NCBI GenBank assembly: GCA_918807975.1
Contig: OU964932.1
Span: 18,569,501 to 18,633,500 of the forward strand
Origin: Aplidium turbinatum
Taxonomy: Eukaryota > Chordata > Ascidiacea > Aplousobranchia > Polyclinidae
Direction: 5' to 3'
DNA: 64,000 nucleotides
Shown: one piece after another, positions 36,617 to 49,940 of the stretch
Layout: every line of letters begins with the position of its first letter
Position numbering within the stretch: the stretch's first letter is position 1
Notes under the pieces: generated by a model
Told to the model about the DNA's origin: nothing
The model's database searches: none
What the model saw: the letters and a program-made list of their open reading frames with translations, nothing else
Position numbers and translations under genes: made by a program

Positions 36617-39578
36617 GGTATGAATATTCCTGTAAAATGGTGCTGTCCGGTGGCATAGCAAAAAGATAAGATCATCGTTTCTTCGGCATTTTTCGGAAAT
36701 AAAGCTAAGCTTCTATGTTTTTTTGTTGTTAATTCCTGGCTGAGATGTTTGGTATTGGCAAAACTCGCTCTTTTAATGCAATTTTGTTTAAAATTAGGCA
36801 ATTTTTTTTTTAGACTGAAAGCATCATTCTCAAGCATAAAGAGACTGAAAGCATAATTCTCAATATCGTGACGTCACACGCGTGCCAATTGGGGGGGGGG
36901 TTGTAACCCCCAAAACTCCCCCTTGGCTACGCCACTGCCAGTGTCGGAGCCAGATAAAAGCATCGTCAGTAGTATTTTTTAGGTCGTTGTCGTCGCAAGG
37001 AGTGGTACCGGAGCGGTTAGGGAGGACGTGCTTCATTGTCTAAGCCACAATCCCACATTGGGTCGGGAGTCATCTTCCATTAAACAAGTTGCTTTCATTA
37101 CTCCCGACTCCGAAGCAGGCTCTATTTAAGCAATAGGCTACAACTCACTTTCTTCTATCAAGTGTGGGAACTTGTTAAAGGCTTTCGGAGGGACTTGAAA
37201 TACTCAGAAGTCTACATTTTCAATCGTGCAGTTTGCCACGCTTGTGTGTTCCAATGGGATAACTTTGACGAAGCTCTTACGTGACTTAAGTCTCGCCTGG
37301 ATAGTACTTGTTCACAGAGAGTGTGGCGTAGGTCGGATAGCATATTTGTTTTACCATATGCTTCTTTTTTGTAGCAACTTTTCTTCGGATATAAAGTGGA
37401 ACTACAGTAGCCTATTGTATAGTTGCTAAGTTATAAAGGTTCAAAATTGGTGTTAAACGGAAAGCAGGCAGTCGCAATGTTGGTAAGACGTAAATATCGG
37501 AACCTTTGCATTTGTTTTAGTTTTGCATACTTTAAACCAATGGTTCTCAACCTTTTTTGTCTCGACCCACAATCGTATCTGTGGGAGATATGGCGATTTT
37601 AATAGAGGATTTAGAAAAAATATTGGGGGCACCAAAGTTTCAAAGAAATAAAATTTGTATAAAAGAAAAAAAAAAAAAAACAGCGTGGAGGGGTATCAGA
37701 GGCTTGCTTTCCAAGAAAAGATGCTTTTAGTTTCGTTTTTTTTTTTTTGATTTTTGCGCATTTTTAGACTCGAACAGCCTATATTTTTGATCGACCTACA
37801 CTTTGTATGTGATCACATTTATCAAATCTGGACTTCCGTGGCAGTTTGAGTTACAAGCTTTGTATTGAAATCGATATTACGTTTTAAACAATTTTCTTTT
37901 GCGACCACAGTATAAGATTTCAATAAATTTATTTATGAAGGTTTGTAGAGTGTTGTGTAGTTTTCCATTGAAATTTCAAAAATTCGCCAAGGTGATCTCA
38001 ACGTAAACACTGAAATAAATAAGTTTAATTGTTTGACTTGTTGAGTGTTTAATTCAAAGTTTACTTCTGAGTATTGCATTATAGTTTTTTAGTTTTTGAG
38101 GAGCGCCGGAAATAATTTCTTTTCCTTCAATCTACTGTTAAAACTCTGCGTAGGCTACCCAATGCGGCCGACTTGATTAATATAATTTGTTTGAGGGGGC
38201 AAAGCGAGCTAGAAATTTTGCAATGTTAACAGGTAGGCTATAGAAAGATCCAGATATAGCAGGTATGATAAAATATTTAGGAGTAGGCTACCGGTAATCG
38301 ACTTTTGCTGCTTCCAGCTGCCTTTTGTGTTGCATGCGTGATTTGCAGAGTGTAGGCTAAGGCTACCATGTGCTGTCGCCAGTGGTGGCTTTGGGGTGGG
38401 CAAACTGGGAGACCGCCCAGGGCCCGCAAATTTATGGGGCCCGCGCTTATCCAAAATATGCAAAAATATAATTTACATTATAAGCACTAGCAGAAAGCAG
38501 AAGGCTAACTTAAACTTTTCCACCATAGTTCACTGTGCCAGTTACTGTAGCTTCAGGGGAAAGATCATTTTCTAAACTAAAGTTGATAGAAAATTACCTT
38601 CGCTCTACAATGAGCCAAGAACGCTTGGTTGGACTAGCTGTTGTTTCAATTGAGCACAATGTGGGCAAAACATTGGACAATAATTAAAGAGTTTGCCGCA
38701 ATAAAAGCTAGAAATGTGCATTTTGTGTAAGTGCTGCAGACGGATGGTGTAGGACTCGGAGGGTAGTAGGTCTAGGTGTGGTGGTACAACATAGCATCAG
38801 AGTGATGTGAAGATGCCACAGCATGAAATACACCTTTCTCGCTTACCATCGCTGTTTGTTGTTGTATTGTGGTAATAATTATTATAGATGTAAGGTTTTA
38901 GCGATGGTTTAAAATGCTAATTAGCTGTCTCATGAAATTCTATCTGTCATACGGATATTCTAACCAATTTGACTATCTGACTCCATTAACTATTTCCACA
39001 CAATTATTAGCCTACTTGAATTATAATTTTTAGTTATCATAAGGTGCTGGTGCTCATATAATATTGTAAGTTTATAAAAAAAATGATTTTAAACATTATA
39101 GAATAACGAAACAAAATGTTACGAATTTTCACATTTCAACAGTCGTCCAAATGGTGTTATGATTTATGGTTATTTGAGTTTGCGCACTTTAATTTGTCGA
39201 TATCGGGCTGTAGGTGGCCCTCATATTACTTCTTGCCCAGGGCCCACAAAACCTTATGCCCACCACTGGCTGTCGCAATGGGTGCAAAAGAAAAACGATT
39301 ATTGTTACCCCATTAATAAAAACCTACCTAATGACTATTAATGTTTTTTCTGTTGACGAATAAATTATTCGTCAAACTCTACAATTTGCGACATGAAAGC
39401 TCAGCCGTATGGCCATGGGACCATAACATTTTAGCAGGGACAAAAAGCCCAAATCTGCCCAATTTTATTAAAAATATCCAAACATTATATCGACTGAGCT
39501 TAAGAACATACTGTAGTAGCCAATATACATTATGGCAGTTGTTCCCAAACTGTGGGACGTGTATCACAAATTATGGTA
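36617..39578 (+). repeat. segment S, copy 2
   Basis: Matches 30498-33459 with an offset of 6119 and only scattered single-base changes. Its left edge truncates the hAT-like element that is whole at 30355-30818. Confidence 0.92.
38380..39268 (+). mobile_element. hAT derivative, copy 2 (amplicon)
   Basis: Carried within segment S at +6119, with the same ends, duplication and hATC relic. It was multiplied by the amplicon, not by transposition. Confidence 0.88.
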
Positions 39579-39850
39579 AGTTTGTGTTGTAGACCGACTA
39601 TGTTACCGTTGTTGTCGTTACTTCTTATTGTTTTGTGTTTTTAGTGAACAAAAGCTTCAATTAGGCATTTCAATGTTTATCACATCAAGGCATAGTAGAC
39701 TAAACTATTGTTGTTGAAACAGTGCAACTTAAGGTTTATAAACGTATATTTGATGCGTCATAAATGTGTGTTTGTGAAATAAAGTGACGTTTCTTAAGAA
39801 TAGTTTATATTCTTCATCATATTTTTTTTTTAAATCATAAAATTAAATTA

Positions 39851-40017
39851 TTAAGCCGACCGGGAAGATAAAAATGGCTCCACGACTTCAGCTAAACGAC
39901 GGTTGACGGCTGTTTTAAAATACTGATGAATTGCTTCGGAATGAAAGGAGTCAGATCCAAGTGTTTCTACCAATTTCTCAAAAAATTTTCAAAATCTTTC
40001 ACTAGTCGTTCTGACAT
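39851..40017 (-). pseudogene. inverted copy 2 of the terminal-exon pseudogene
   Basis: Same sequence as 33732-33898, one 6119-bp period downstream, within the second inverted arm. Confidence 0.75.
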
Positions 40018-40864
40018 CTAAGAAAAAGCTGTTTTTGCATCACTTTTTGTAGCAACAACAAATGTGGCGGACTCCAAACATGAAAGCAAACCTTCTATAG
40101 GCCTACCACTTGTGGTAGCTACAAGTTAGCACCGATGATTTAAACTTTAAATGGGTTTTACATATTTAAACTGCGATGAACAGCATAGAAACAATAAGTT
40201 TCATTTGCTTCTTTAAAATAACGGAATCACGCCAATTTTCAAAATATAGCTAATTAAATAAAAAAACAGAATGCATTGTTTACACGAATAAAAAATTCTC
40301 ATCCGTCTTCGTATCGTCAGTAGACAATTATTTAATTACATCGCGTTTGGACAAACCGCTATTTTTCAGTCAATTAATTTATAACATAAACAAACTCAAT
40401 CAATATCTCAAAATAGAAACCAAAAGATGTTGATGAACGTGGACCTTTAAAAATTGAATAAGCACCTCCGATAGGGGATCCCTAATGTAGCAGAATGCAT
40501 GTGCGCAAGAAATCCTGGGTATCCTTCAGCCTGCATCAACGATTACCAATTTCTGCAAGTCGTTTCAAACGGATCACAAACTATAGCAAATTGTAAAGTT
40601 TATTCGTCATAACAGTTTGAAAATAGTTTATGGGTGAATCATGCGTCCAATGCCAAAATATATAAAAGCCCAACCTACTCTTGGAAACAGCAAAAGATAA
40701 CATGACCGCACTATGTCAAATATTTCCAATATTTTAGCATTCCATAATGTGTTTTGCTGGGACACAGCGGCTTACTCTGGAGCGGTGTCAAACCGGTGCT
40801 CTCCCAAGCATCGCGCAGATTTTCTCACCACTCAGCCGATGACGTCACGAGGCAATGAATTAAG

Positions 40865-42522
40865 CAGGGCTTCCCAAACTGGGGGTCGCGTAACGAACGT
40901 CAGGGGTCGCAGAGAGTATACCAATTTTACATAAAGTAGTGCATCTTATGGTACTTTTCAGTCGTTTATTTTATAACGCAATTGTTAAAACTGATGTAAC
41001 TGTTCAAAACATTATTCTTAACTGAGTTGTAGATTCTGCGTAAATAGGCCTAGCCCTGGTAGTGGGCTAGCTTGAGGACTACATGCTAGTGGCTAAATAT
41101 TGAAAAAGCTGGTCAAAAAAAATCGAACGGTAGCGATAATTTCGTCAAATTTTGCACGGAAATGGAGTTATTTTGGAAGGACTGTTTTCGCATGTCTACT
41201 GAGGAAGCTTCTGCAATGACAGGACATAGTTGGGTTTCACGCAAAAGTGCGATTTGCGAGTGATAGGCCTACACATATTGCATTTACACACTATAGGCTA
41301 TGATTCATTGCGAGACCTTGTTATAGCTAAAAAGAATATTATCCTCATCGAAATGCTATTGTGCAAGATGCTGTGAAAATATTAACTTTATTAGTCGTAC
41401 ACTCAATACCCGTATTTTTGCAAGTTTATATGGTGAAATGTAATGAGAGTTCAGTTTAAATCCCTTTTACTGCATTGTGAAGTAAGATGGCTCTCAAAAA
41501 CAAAATTAAAAAATGCTATTAACGTTGAAAAATGACGTCGTGGTTTTTTCAACAGAAAAAAAATCAAACTTGGTTCATCATTTCTGCAAAGACATCTGAC
41601 TTTCAAAATTATGCTATTTGTGAGATTTGCTTGAAAAATGGAAAGAACTTAATTTATCCATCTAAGGAAAAAACACCAATGTTTTTACATTGAAATCAAG
41701 TAGGCCTAATCAAAAACTTGAAGCGTTCGTTAAAAATTTAAACATCTAGAAAGAAGAAGTTGAAAATGATTCATTTGAAATTTTTTCATCTACAATAGTT
41801 TTTGACTAACAGTGATGTGGAAGCAACTGTTTAAGCCTGTGGTTATCGACCACTTGTCAAATCTGTTAAAACAGTTTTAAAAGTATTTTCTTCCAGAATT
41901 AAACAATGCCAAATTAGATTGGATCCAAAACCTATTTGCAATACAAAAACAAAATACATGGCACCTCTCTTCCAAATCTCAGGAATAACATGCTGATCTA
42001 TTTTCTGACTCTACGTTGCGGCTTGACGTTTCTGGAAAAATTTTCACACTTTTTGGCTGGTAAAAGCGGAATATCTATAGGCCTAATTATCTCACTCAGC
42101 AGTGACTGCACTCCTGCCGTTTGTGTTCACGCGTCTGTGCGAGTCAACGTTATCAAAGTTGACGACAATCGCAAGAAAATACAGTTCCAGACTAAGCAAG
42201 ATTGAAACCACCTTGAGACCAGCAGTAACAAACATTGAGCAACGACTGGTTTTGCTTTGCAGCAGAAAGCAGTCGCAGTAGTCGCACTCATCACACTGAA
42301 TAAATGTGTTTTCGATTGTGTTTTGTTTCCAATAGGCTACGTGTAAAGTAGCAGGTTTCGAGTATCGGTAGTTTGATGCTACTCTAGTTTCGTTCGAATT
42401 AAGCCTTTTAATAAATATCACGATTGTATATTTCGCACTGTTTATCATGTCAACTGTAAAGGGTCGCGAAAAATGTTAGGAAATTAAAAGGGGTCGCGAG
42501 CAAAAAAGTTTGGGAAGCCCTG
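40865..42522. mobile_element. hAT-like element, inverted copy in R2
   Basis: Same as 34746-36403, one 6119-bp period downstream. Confidence 0.78.
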
Positions 42523-42735
42523 AATTAAAGTGTTTTTCGGACATACGTTTTGCCGAGCCATTGCAAGCTTTGGTAGAAAGTTCGCTTTAATGAATCATAG
42601 ACAGACAAAACAAAGTAACTTTAAAAGGTTTAACATAATATATAACACAAAAAATTAGCATAATTAAAATAAACTCAAACGTTTTCGACACGTATTTGTG
42701 TCCTCATCAGGAATTAGAAATCTGCAAGACTCAGA

Positions 42736-45697
42736 GGTATGAATATTCCTGTAAAATGGTGCTGTCCGGTGGCATAGCAAAAAGATAAGATCATCGTTTC
42801 TTCGGCATTTTTCGGAAATAAAGCTAAGCTTCTATGTTTTTTTGTTGTTAATTCCTGGCTGAGATGTTTGGTATTGGCAAAACTCGCTCTTTTAATGCAA
42901 TTTTGTTTAAAATTAGGCAATTTTTTTTTTAGACTGAAAGCATCATTCTCAAGCATAAAGAGACTGAAAGCATAATTCTCAATATCGTGACGTCACACGC
43001 GTGCCAATTGGGGGGGGGGTTGTAACCCCCAAAACTCCCCCTTGGCTACGCCACTGCCAGTGTCGGAGCCAGATAAAAGCATCGTCAGTAGTATTTTTTA
43101 GGTCGTTGTCGTCGCAAGGAGTGGTACCGGAGCGGTTAGGGAGGACGTGCTTCATTGTCTAAGCCACAATCCCACATTGGGTCGGGAGTCATCTTCCATT
43201 AAACAAGTTGCTTTCATTACTCCCGACTCCGAAGCAGGCTCTATTTAAGCAATAGGCTACAACTCACTTTCTTCTATCAAGTGTGGGAACTTGTTAAAGG
43301 CTTTCGGAGGGACTTGAAATACTCAGAAGTCTACATTTTCAATCGTGCAGTTTGCCACGCTTGTGTGTTCCAATGGGATAACTTTGACGAAGCTCTTACG
43401 TGACTTAAGTCTCGCCTGGATAGTACTTGTTCACAGAGAGTGTGGCGTAGGTCGGATAGCATATTTGTTTTACCATATGCTTCTTTTTTGTAGCAACTTT
43501 TCTTCGGATATAAAGTGGAACTACAGTAGCCTATTGTATAGTTGCTAAGTTATAAAGGTTCAAAATTGGTGTTAAACGGAAAGCAGGCAGTCGCAATGTT
43601 GGTAAGACGTAAATATCGGAACCTTTGCATTTGTTTTAGTTTTGCATACTTTAAACCAATGGTTCTCAACCTTTTTTGTCTCGACCCACAATCGTATCTG
43701 TGGGAGATATGGCGATTTTAATAGAGGATTTAGAAAAAATATTGGGGGCACCAAAGTTTCAAAGAAATAAAATTTGTATAAAAGAAAAAAAAAAAAAAAC
43801 AGCGTGGAGGGGTATCAGAGGCTTGCTTTCCAAGAAAAGATGCTTTTAGTTTCGTTTTTTTTTTTTTGATTTTTGCGCATTTTTAGACTCGAACAGCCTA
43901 TATTTTTGATCGACCTACACTTTGTATGTGATCACATTTATCAAATCTGGACTTCCGTGGCAGTTTGAGTTACAAGCTTTGTATTGAAATCGATATTACG
44001 TTTTAAACAATTTTCTTTTGCGACCACAGTATAAGATTTCAATAAATTTATTTATGAAGGTTTGTAGAGTGTTGTGTAGTTTTCCATTGAAATTTCAAAA
44101 ATTCGCCAAGGTGATCTCAACGTAAACACTGAAATAAATAAGTTTAATTGTTTGACTTGTTGAGTGTTTAATTCAAAGTTTACTTCTGAGTATTGCATTA
44201 TAGTTTTTTAGTTTTTGAGGAGCGCCGGAAATAATTTCTTTTCCTTCAATCTACTGTTAAAACTCTGCGTAGGCTACCCAATGCGGCCGACTTGATTAAT
44301 ATAATTTGTTTGAGGGGGCAAAGCGAGCTAGAAATTTTGCAATGTTAACAGGTAGGCTATAGAAAGATCCAGATATAGCAGGTATGATAAAATATTTAGG
44401 AGTAGGCTACCGGTAATCGACTTTTGCTGCTTCCAGCTGCCTTTTGTGTTGCATGCGTGATTTGCAGAGTGTAGGCTAAGGCTACCATGTGCTGTCGCCA
44501 GTGGTGGCTTTGGGGTGGGCAAACTGGGAGACCGCCCAGGGCCCGCAAATTTATGGGGCCCGCGCTTATCCAAAATATGCAAAAATATAATTTACATTAT
44601 AAGCACTAGCAGAAAGCAGAAGGCTAACTTAAACTTTTCCACCATAGTTCACTGTGCCAGTTACTGTAGCTTCAGGGGAAAGATCATTTTCTAAACTAAA
44701 GTTGATAGAAAATTACCTTCGCTCTACAATGAGCCAAGAACGCTTGGTTGGACTAGCTGTTGTTTCAATTGAGCACAATGTGGGCAAAACATTGGACAAT
44801 AATTAAAGAGTTTGCCGCAATAAAAGCTAGAAATGTGCATTTTGTGTAAGTGCTGCAGACGGATGGTGTAGGACTCGGAGGGTAGTAGGTCTAGGTGTGG
44901 TGGTACAACATAGCATCAGAGTGATGTGAAGATGCCACAGCATGAAATACACCTTTCTCGCTTACCATCGCTGTTTGTTGTTGTATTGTGGTAATAATTA
45001 TTATAGATGTAAGGTTTTAGCGATGGTTTAAAATGCTAATTAGCTGTCTCATGAAATTCTATCTGTCATACGGATATTCTAACCAATTTGACTATCTGAC
45101 TCCATTAACTATTTCCACACAATTATTAGCCTACTTGAATTATAATTTTTAGTTATCATAAGGTGCTGGTGCTCATATAATATTGTAAGTTTATAAAAAA
45201 AATGATTTTAAACATTATAGAATAACGAAACAAAATGTTACGAATTTTCACATTTCAACAGTCGTCCAAATGGTGTTATGATTTATGGTTATTTGAGTTT
45301 GCGCACTTTAATTTGTCGATATCGGGCTGTAGGTGGCCCTCATATTACTTCTTGCCCAGGGCCCACAAAACCTTATGCCCACCACTGGCTGTCGCAATGG
45401 GTGCAAAAGAAAAACGATTATTGTTACCCCATTAATAAAAACCTACCTAATGACTATTAATGTTTTTTCTGTTGACGAATAAATTATTCGTCAAACTCTA
45501 CAATTTGCGACATGAAAGCTCAGCCGTATGGCCATGGGACCATAACATTTTAGCAGGGACAAAAAGCCCAAATCTGCCCAATTTTATTAAAAATACCCAA
45601 ACATTATATCGACTGAGCTTAAGAACATACTGTAGTAGCCAATATACATTATGGCAGTTGTTCCCAAACTGTGGGACGTGTATCACAAATTATGGTA
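42736..45697 (+). repeat. segment S, copy 3, running into unique flank
   Basis: Third direct copy. After 45697 the sequence leaves the repeat (GGTAAGGCGAAG instead of GGTAAGTTTGTG), which exposes the original sequence beyond S. A single T-to-C change near 45596 distinguishes it from copies 1 and 2. Confidence 0.92.
44499..45387 (+). mobile_element. hAT derivative, copy 3 (amplicon)
   Basis: Same as 32261-33149 at +12238, inside the third S segment. Confidence 0.88.
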
Positions 45698-45757
45698 AGG
45701 CGAAGTCTACCAGATGGTACGCGAGAAACTCACTTAAATTGGCAATACAGTACTGTG

Positions 45758-46479
45758 CACTGTTGCCACTCTCTTGTCATGGAAAAGTACTAGATTTGAC
45801 TAAAAAAAACACTAGATTCACAAAAAAAACACTAGCATCATAAATACACGATCATTTACACGCATAATGTACAAAAATGACAGCCAATGGCGTTAGTGAG
45901 TGTTAAAAGTCCTTAAAATTTCAAAGTAGAACTAAATTTCCTTGAAAGTGAGAGCCCTGAAGTCATAGCCGTAGGAGAGCAAAACATTTTGGGGGGCAAA
46001 CAAAATTTTCCCCAAACTTAGCCTTTGCAAATATATTGTCAAAAACGCAATACAGTATTACTAACAATCATCTCTGAGGTAATGTAGTCTAAGAACTCCA
46101 CACTCATCAAATGTAAGCGACGAAATGTAAGCCTCCGGTACCATATGGTAGGCTACGCTACCAACTTTAGTCTACTTTGAACACTTTTCACAGTCATTTG
46201 TGTGTATTTTTAAAGTATTTATGCTAAATATCTCAAATTTGGTCATCATTGGGTGTAACTAGACAAAAAACTCGAGTCCACTTTGAAAAGCACTACAAAC
46301 ACATTGATGCAGCCAAACAAAAATAGGTGGGGCTACTTTGAACACTGTCCAAACTTATGCACACCAACATAGCGGTAAATCGCTAAAAAAACACTAGATA
46401 GCAAAAAAAAACACTAGAACACTAGATGCAACCCAAAAACACTAGATCTAGTGGAAAAACACTAGGAGTGGCACCACTG
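45758..46479. mobile_element. non-autonomous hAT element with CACTAG clusters
   Basis: Ends CACTGTTGCCACTC and GAGTGGCACCACTG, flanked by a perfect 8-bp duplication GTACTGTG (45750-45757 and 46480-46487). AAAACACTAG words recur near both ends (45800-45840 and 46385-46465), like subterminal transposase-binding repeats of hAT elements. There is no ORF. Confidence 0.8.
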
Positions 46480-46613
46480 GTACTGTGGGACTGTGGGTAA
46501 AATAAACTAATAGAGTTTGAGCAAACTTTAAACTACACAATATGCATTATTGTGTCATAATTAATTTTACTTGAAGGGGATTCAAGCGTTTATGACGTAA
46601 CACTTAGGTCAGT

Positions 46614-46800
46614 GGTTCTCAAACTTTTTGCGTTGCGAGTTGCGACGCTTTAGGAAAAGTTTGTTGGACTTGCGACGCACCCAGTGGTGCCACGGCTTGT
46701 GTTTTAGCACAACATCCTGTGTTTTTACCTTTGCTCTTGTGTTCTTGTGCGTTCCGATTCATTTTTGGCAAAATCTTGTGTTTTTTTAATCAAAGTCAAA
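46614..46800 (+). mobile_element. hAT-like left-end fragments, one inside another
   Basis: CAGTGGTTCTCAAACTTTTT at 46614 is a hAT-type terminus. At 46682 a second terminus (CAGTGGTGCCACGGCTTGTG) begins, similar to the ends of 45758-46479. Right ends were not found. Confidence 0.35.
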
Positions 46801-47424
46801 TTAACCATTGCTACCATGGTTTGAGTTTGGTAGAGAATTAAAGACTGGAACTAAAAGGTTTTGGTAACTAGGTTTCTGGTACCGTACTTAGGCATATTGA
46901 CCAATTTTACTCATTGAGTTATCAACCCTGACAAGATTAGGTAAAAACTTGCTCTGAAGAGAGTACGGCATGTGCGCGTCATCAGACTCAGAGGTTGTGT
47001 TGCTCGATACTAGATAACGAGAGCAGCGAAAAGAGTACATCAGCATCAAATAATGACAATCATTCACCAAGTCTCAAAACGAAAAAGTGGTATAAACACT
47101 CAAACAGCCTTTTAATCGTCAACGGTTGAATGATCCTGATTTTAACTCTTTCATATCTGGGCTTTTTGAGACGATGTTTTTCTGGGCAGGGGCACAAAGT
47201 GCCTTAAAGTTTAACCGCTTATAACTTCTTTCAGTTATGAACTAGAATCTTTTACCGCTGGAAAAACAATCGCAAGGCCTTTGAGCGTTGAATGATATTA
47301 ACATGTTTGTAATACATATTATTAAAGTTTATTAATAAACGTGTTTACGAACACGGGTCAAATTTGAAAGCTGCCTGATTTTTATAATAAAGAAACAAAT
47401 CTTTCGTTTTTCCCACTCTCGCGT

Positions 47425-47490
47425 CATTTGCCTTTTTCTAGACCTCTTTTTCGCTGTGATGGTCAGAAATAAAAACAAAACTCAACTGAA
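47425..47490 (+). repeat. paralogous site lacking the LINE tail insertion
   Basis: GCCTTTTTCTAGACCT and GTGATGGTCAGAAATA are adjacent here, about 10 bp apart. At 10478-10900 the same two blocks flank the (ATG)n-tailed LINE fragment. Confidence 0.55.
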
Positions 47491-47499
47491 CTGTGAAGA

Positions 47500-48640
47500 C
47501 GTATTGTCGCCTGATTAGTTACGCTTGGCCGGCCAACAAACAAACTATGTCAATTCGGTGATTACGACGACGTTTGACAGCAATAGATTTATTTTTGATT
47601 TGATTCTTTTTGATGCATGTTGTATTCTCATAATCATAACAAAATTGCTCGATTATTGATTTCACAACGCCTTATCGTCCCTAGATTCTTGCAAGTATAT
47701 TCACTTGTATTTATCTCGTAGAGCGTCGATACAATATAATATCACATTTGTCATGCTACATACATAACGTGTTTTGTCAGCACCACGGTGTAATGAATTC
47801 TAGGTCATTGATTTTCGTTATGAGTTCACAGCGTCCCTACAATGAAGAATGAGAGGTACTTCAAGCGGTCCCATCATTGCTAAAAATCATTATACGTTTC
47901 ACATATTTGTGTAATCGGTTGTAACAGTCAAATTATGCCAATTTACTGTCATTCAACCTATTTAGACAAATATAGATGAGTTTATATCGGACAGAAAACA
48001 AAGTATCCTGGCTCATTTCAATTTCTTTGCGCAAAACTTATAAACTTTACAGCTATTCTACGTCATTTTGATGTCTCATGGCACTTTGTTATTTATGAGA
48101 TGAAGAATACTTTGAATAAGACACAAAGCATCCTGATTATTGCGGCAAACTCTTGAATTATGTAAAATCGTACTGATGAATTCCTCTAAACGTGCGATAT
48201 AGATTATCTGCAACACGTTTGCAGTATATTTAGCTCTGGGAGTACTATGAGCAACTGTCCAAATAAAACGACATCTACGATATGTTAGTATGCTAAAGAC
48301 CAACGTTGCGTACAGGAGTAATGTAGAAATGCACATAATACCATGGCGATATTACAAGTCAGGTTACATCATTAGGCTATATGAAAAAAATATGTTTTAT
48401 GGCCCAATTAATTTGATATTGAAAAGGCCAGAAGTAAAGTAATAAACTTCGGAGCATAACCGTAGGATTTAGAGGTAATTCGGACTATGAATATCAAAGC
48501 TAACACATTAGCGAACATATTATTCAAACGTTTCGAAAACTGCTGTTTTCATCGTCAGTCAAAAGTAAGAATGAAGCTATGTTTTTACAATGGCAAAATC
48601 GAGCGAAAAATGCGATGCAGTAGTTGAGTCACCTCGGCTA
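47500..48640. other. intergenic, no feature recognised
   Basis: AT-rich, with only short unsupported frames. A stretch near 48525-48575 (TTCAAACGTTTCGAAAACTG) resembles foldback-type repeat ends. Confidence 0.4.
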
Positions 48641-48641
48641 T

Positions 48642-48716
48642 CAAAATCAGTCACTCAACAACGATTCAACATCTGCCAACGTTGAATCAATGCAAATGGC
48701 TGACTCTGCCAGTAAG
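48642..48716. mobile_element. short palindromic MITE, copy 6 (decayed)
   Basis: The core GATTCAACATCTGCCAACGT and the following TTGAATCAATGCAAA block are recognisable. The ends are poorly kept. Confidence 0.45.
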
Positions 48717-48894
48717 GGATAGTATAGCGTCTGAATAATAATTGTAACGAATGTCTGCTCTTTCCTCCAATTATTGTATTATTAAATTTAACTTCTTAAT
48801 TGCTCAAAACACGAACAGTTGAAGAAAAAAATCTTCTCACACCCTATGTTGGATTTATTTTTCTTGCAAAATGAAGTCATTTTGTTTCAGCAAG

Positions 48895-49380
48895 TGGCTC
48901 GTGTGTACCTTATACCACAGTTCAAAATTATGGTTTCGATGTGTATTATGATGCAAGGCAAACGGCAAGTTTATTAGCAACCGAAGATGAAAGAGATGCA
49001 AATTTTTCGGATAGTGATGTTGATTTGCCTTTATCTGATGGTGAAGGTGGTCCGCTAACATCTGACAAGAGTAACGAAGATGAGGTCGTGACCGTCAGAC
49101 ATAGGCAGTCCCAACGTCGTCGAAGCCATGCCGTCAAATCATTAGATAGCGCCTTGGATGAGGAAAATTACCATACATTGCCTGACCAGGAAGAGGAGCG
49201 AATGTCGGTGGTTGTTGACTAAAGAAGTAGAGTGAAAGTTTTTTGGAGTACCAAGCAACCATCAATAAGAGGAAAACAAAACTCTGCTAATGTGGTGCAC
49301 AGTTTACCAGGAGTAAAGCGCGATTATCAATATGCAACGACGTCGTATGGACGTATAACGACGTCAACGACGTTTGGCAG
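48895..49380 (+). pseudogene. piggyBac-like transposase N-terminal fragment
   Basis: An open frame reads YYDARQTASLLATEDERD, acidic SDSDVDLPLSDGEGG, a basic RHRQSQRRRSH patch, a TAA at 49220-49222, then in the same frame RVKVFWSTKQPSIRGKQNSA and VVHSLPGVK. The acidic start followed by FWS.. and a PG motif resembles the beginning of piggyBac transposases. The catalytic Asp region is missing because a LINE fragment begins at about 49380. It is a broken element fragment, possibly a once-domesticated gene. Confidence 0.5.
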
Positions 49381-49940
49381 TCAATGGAGAGGAACCTAAG
49401 CCAGGACATGTCAACTATATCAACATATCTCCAGAAATGGAAGCTACAGCTCAGCAAGGCAAAGACAGTGTCGGCGGCCTTCCACCTAAACAACAAGGAA
49501 GCAAAACGTGAGATCAACATTACCACCGATGACGAACACCTCCCCTACTGCGCCGAACCCACCTACCTCGGCGTAACCCTGGACAGGTCACTCACGTACC
49601 GACGACACCTGGAGTCACTGCGCAAAAAACTATCTGCGCGCGTTGCACTTTTGAGGCGGCTGGCGGGTTCCGGCTGGGGAGCTGATGCGAAAACCCTTCG
49701 CACAGCTACCTTGGCCCTTGTCCATTCTACCGCTGAGTACTGCGCACCAGTGTGGTGCCGCAGCTCTCACACCCGCCACATTGACACCGCCATCAATGAC
49801 GCACTACGCACTGTGACTGGATGCCTGCGTCCCACTCCAACGGACTGCCTTCCCATCCTTGCAGGCATCCAACCTGCTGAGCTTCGCCGTAAAGGAGCCA
49901 TGATTTCCCTTGCTCGTCGCGCACTGGACCCCGACCACTT
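49380..49940 (+). pseudogene. Jockey-like LINE RT C-terminal fragment
   Basis: Open frame with KWKLQLSKAKTVSAAFHLNN, then PTYLGVTLDRSLTYRRHLES, RVALLRRLAGSGWGADAKTL, ALVHSTAEYCAPVWCRSSHT, LRPTPTDCLPILAGIQPAE and RALDPDHL. These blocks follow the RT catalytic centre in Jockey-type LINEs. Base composition is more GC-rich than its surroundings and the frame is clean, so this is younger than the relic at 4290-6140. Both ends are truncated; the frame then runs into orphan-gene sequence. Confidence 0.8.

Larger units (their letters stand above)
39579..42727 (-). repeat. inverted arm R, copy 2
   Basis: Matches 33460-36608 one period downstream and shares its differences from the left arm. It is followed at 42728-42735 by the same 8-bp filler. 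Confidence 0.92.

Noticed and set aside
30498-45697. 6.1-kb tandem array read as an ordinary satellite or an LTR element
   Set aside because: Units contain whole DNA transposons and an inverted gene-end copy, have segmental junctions with filler, and lack LTRs, primer sites or retroviral proteins.
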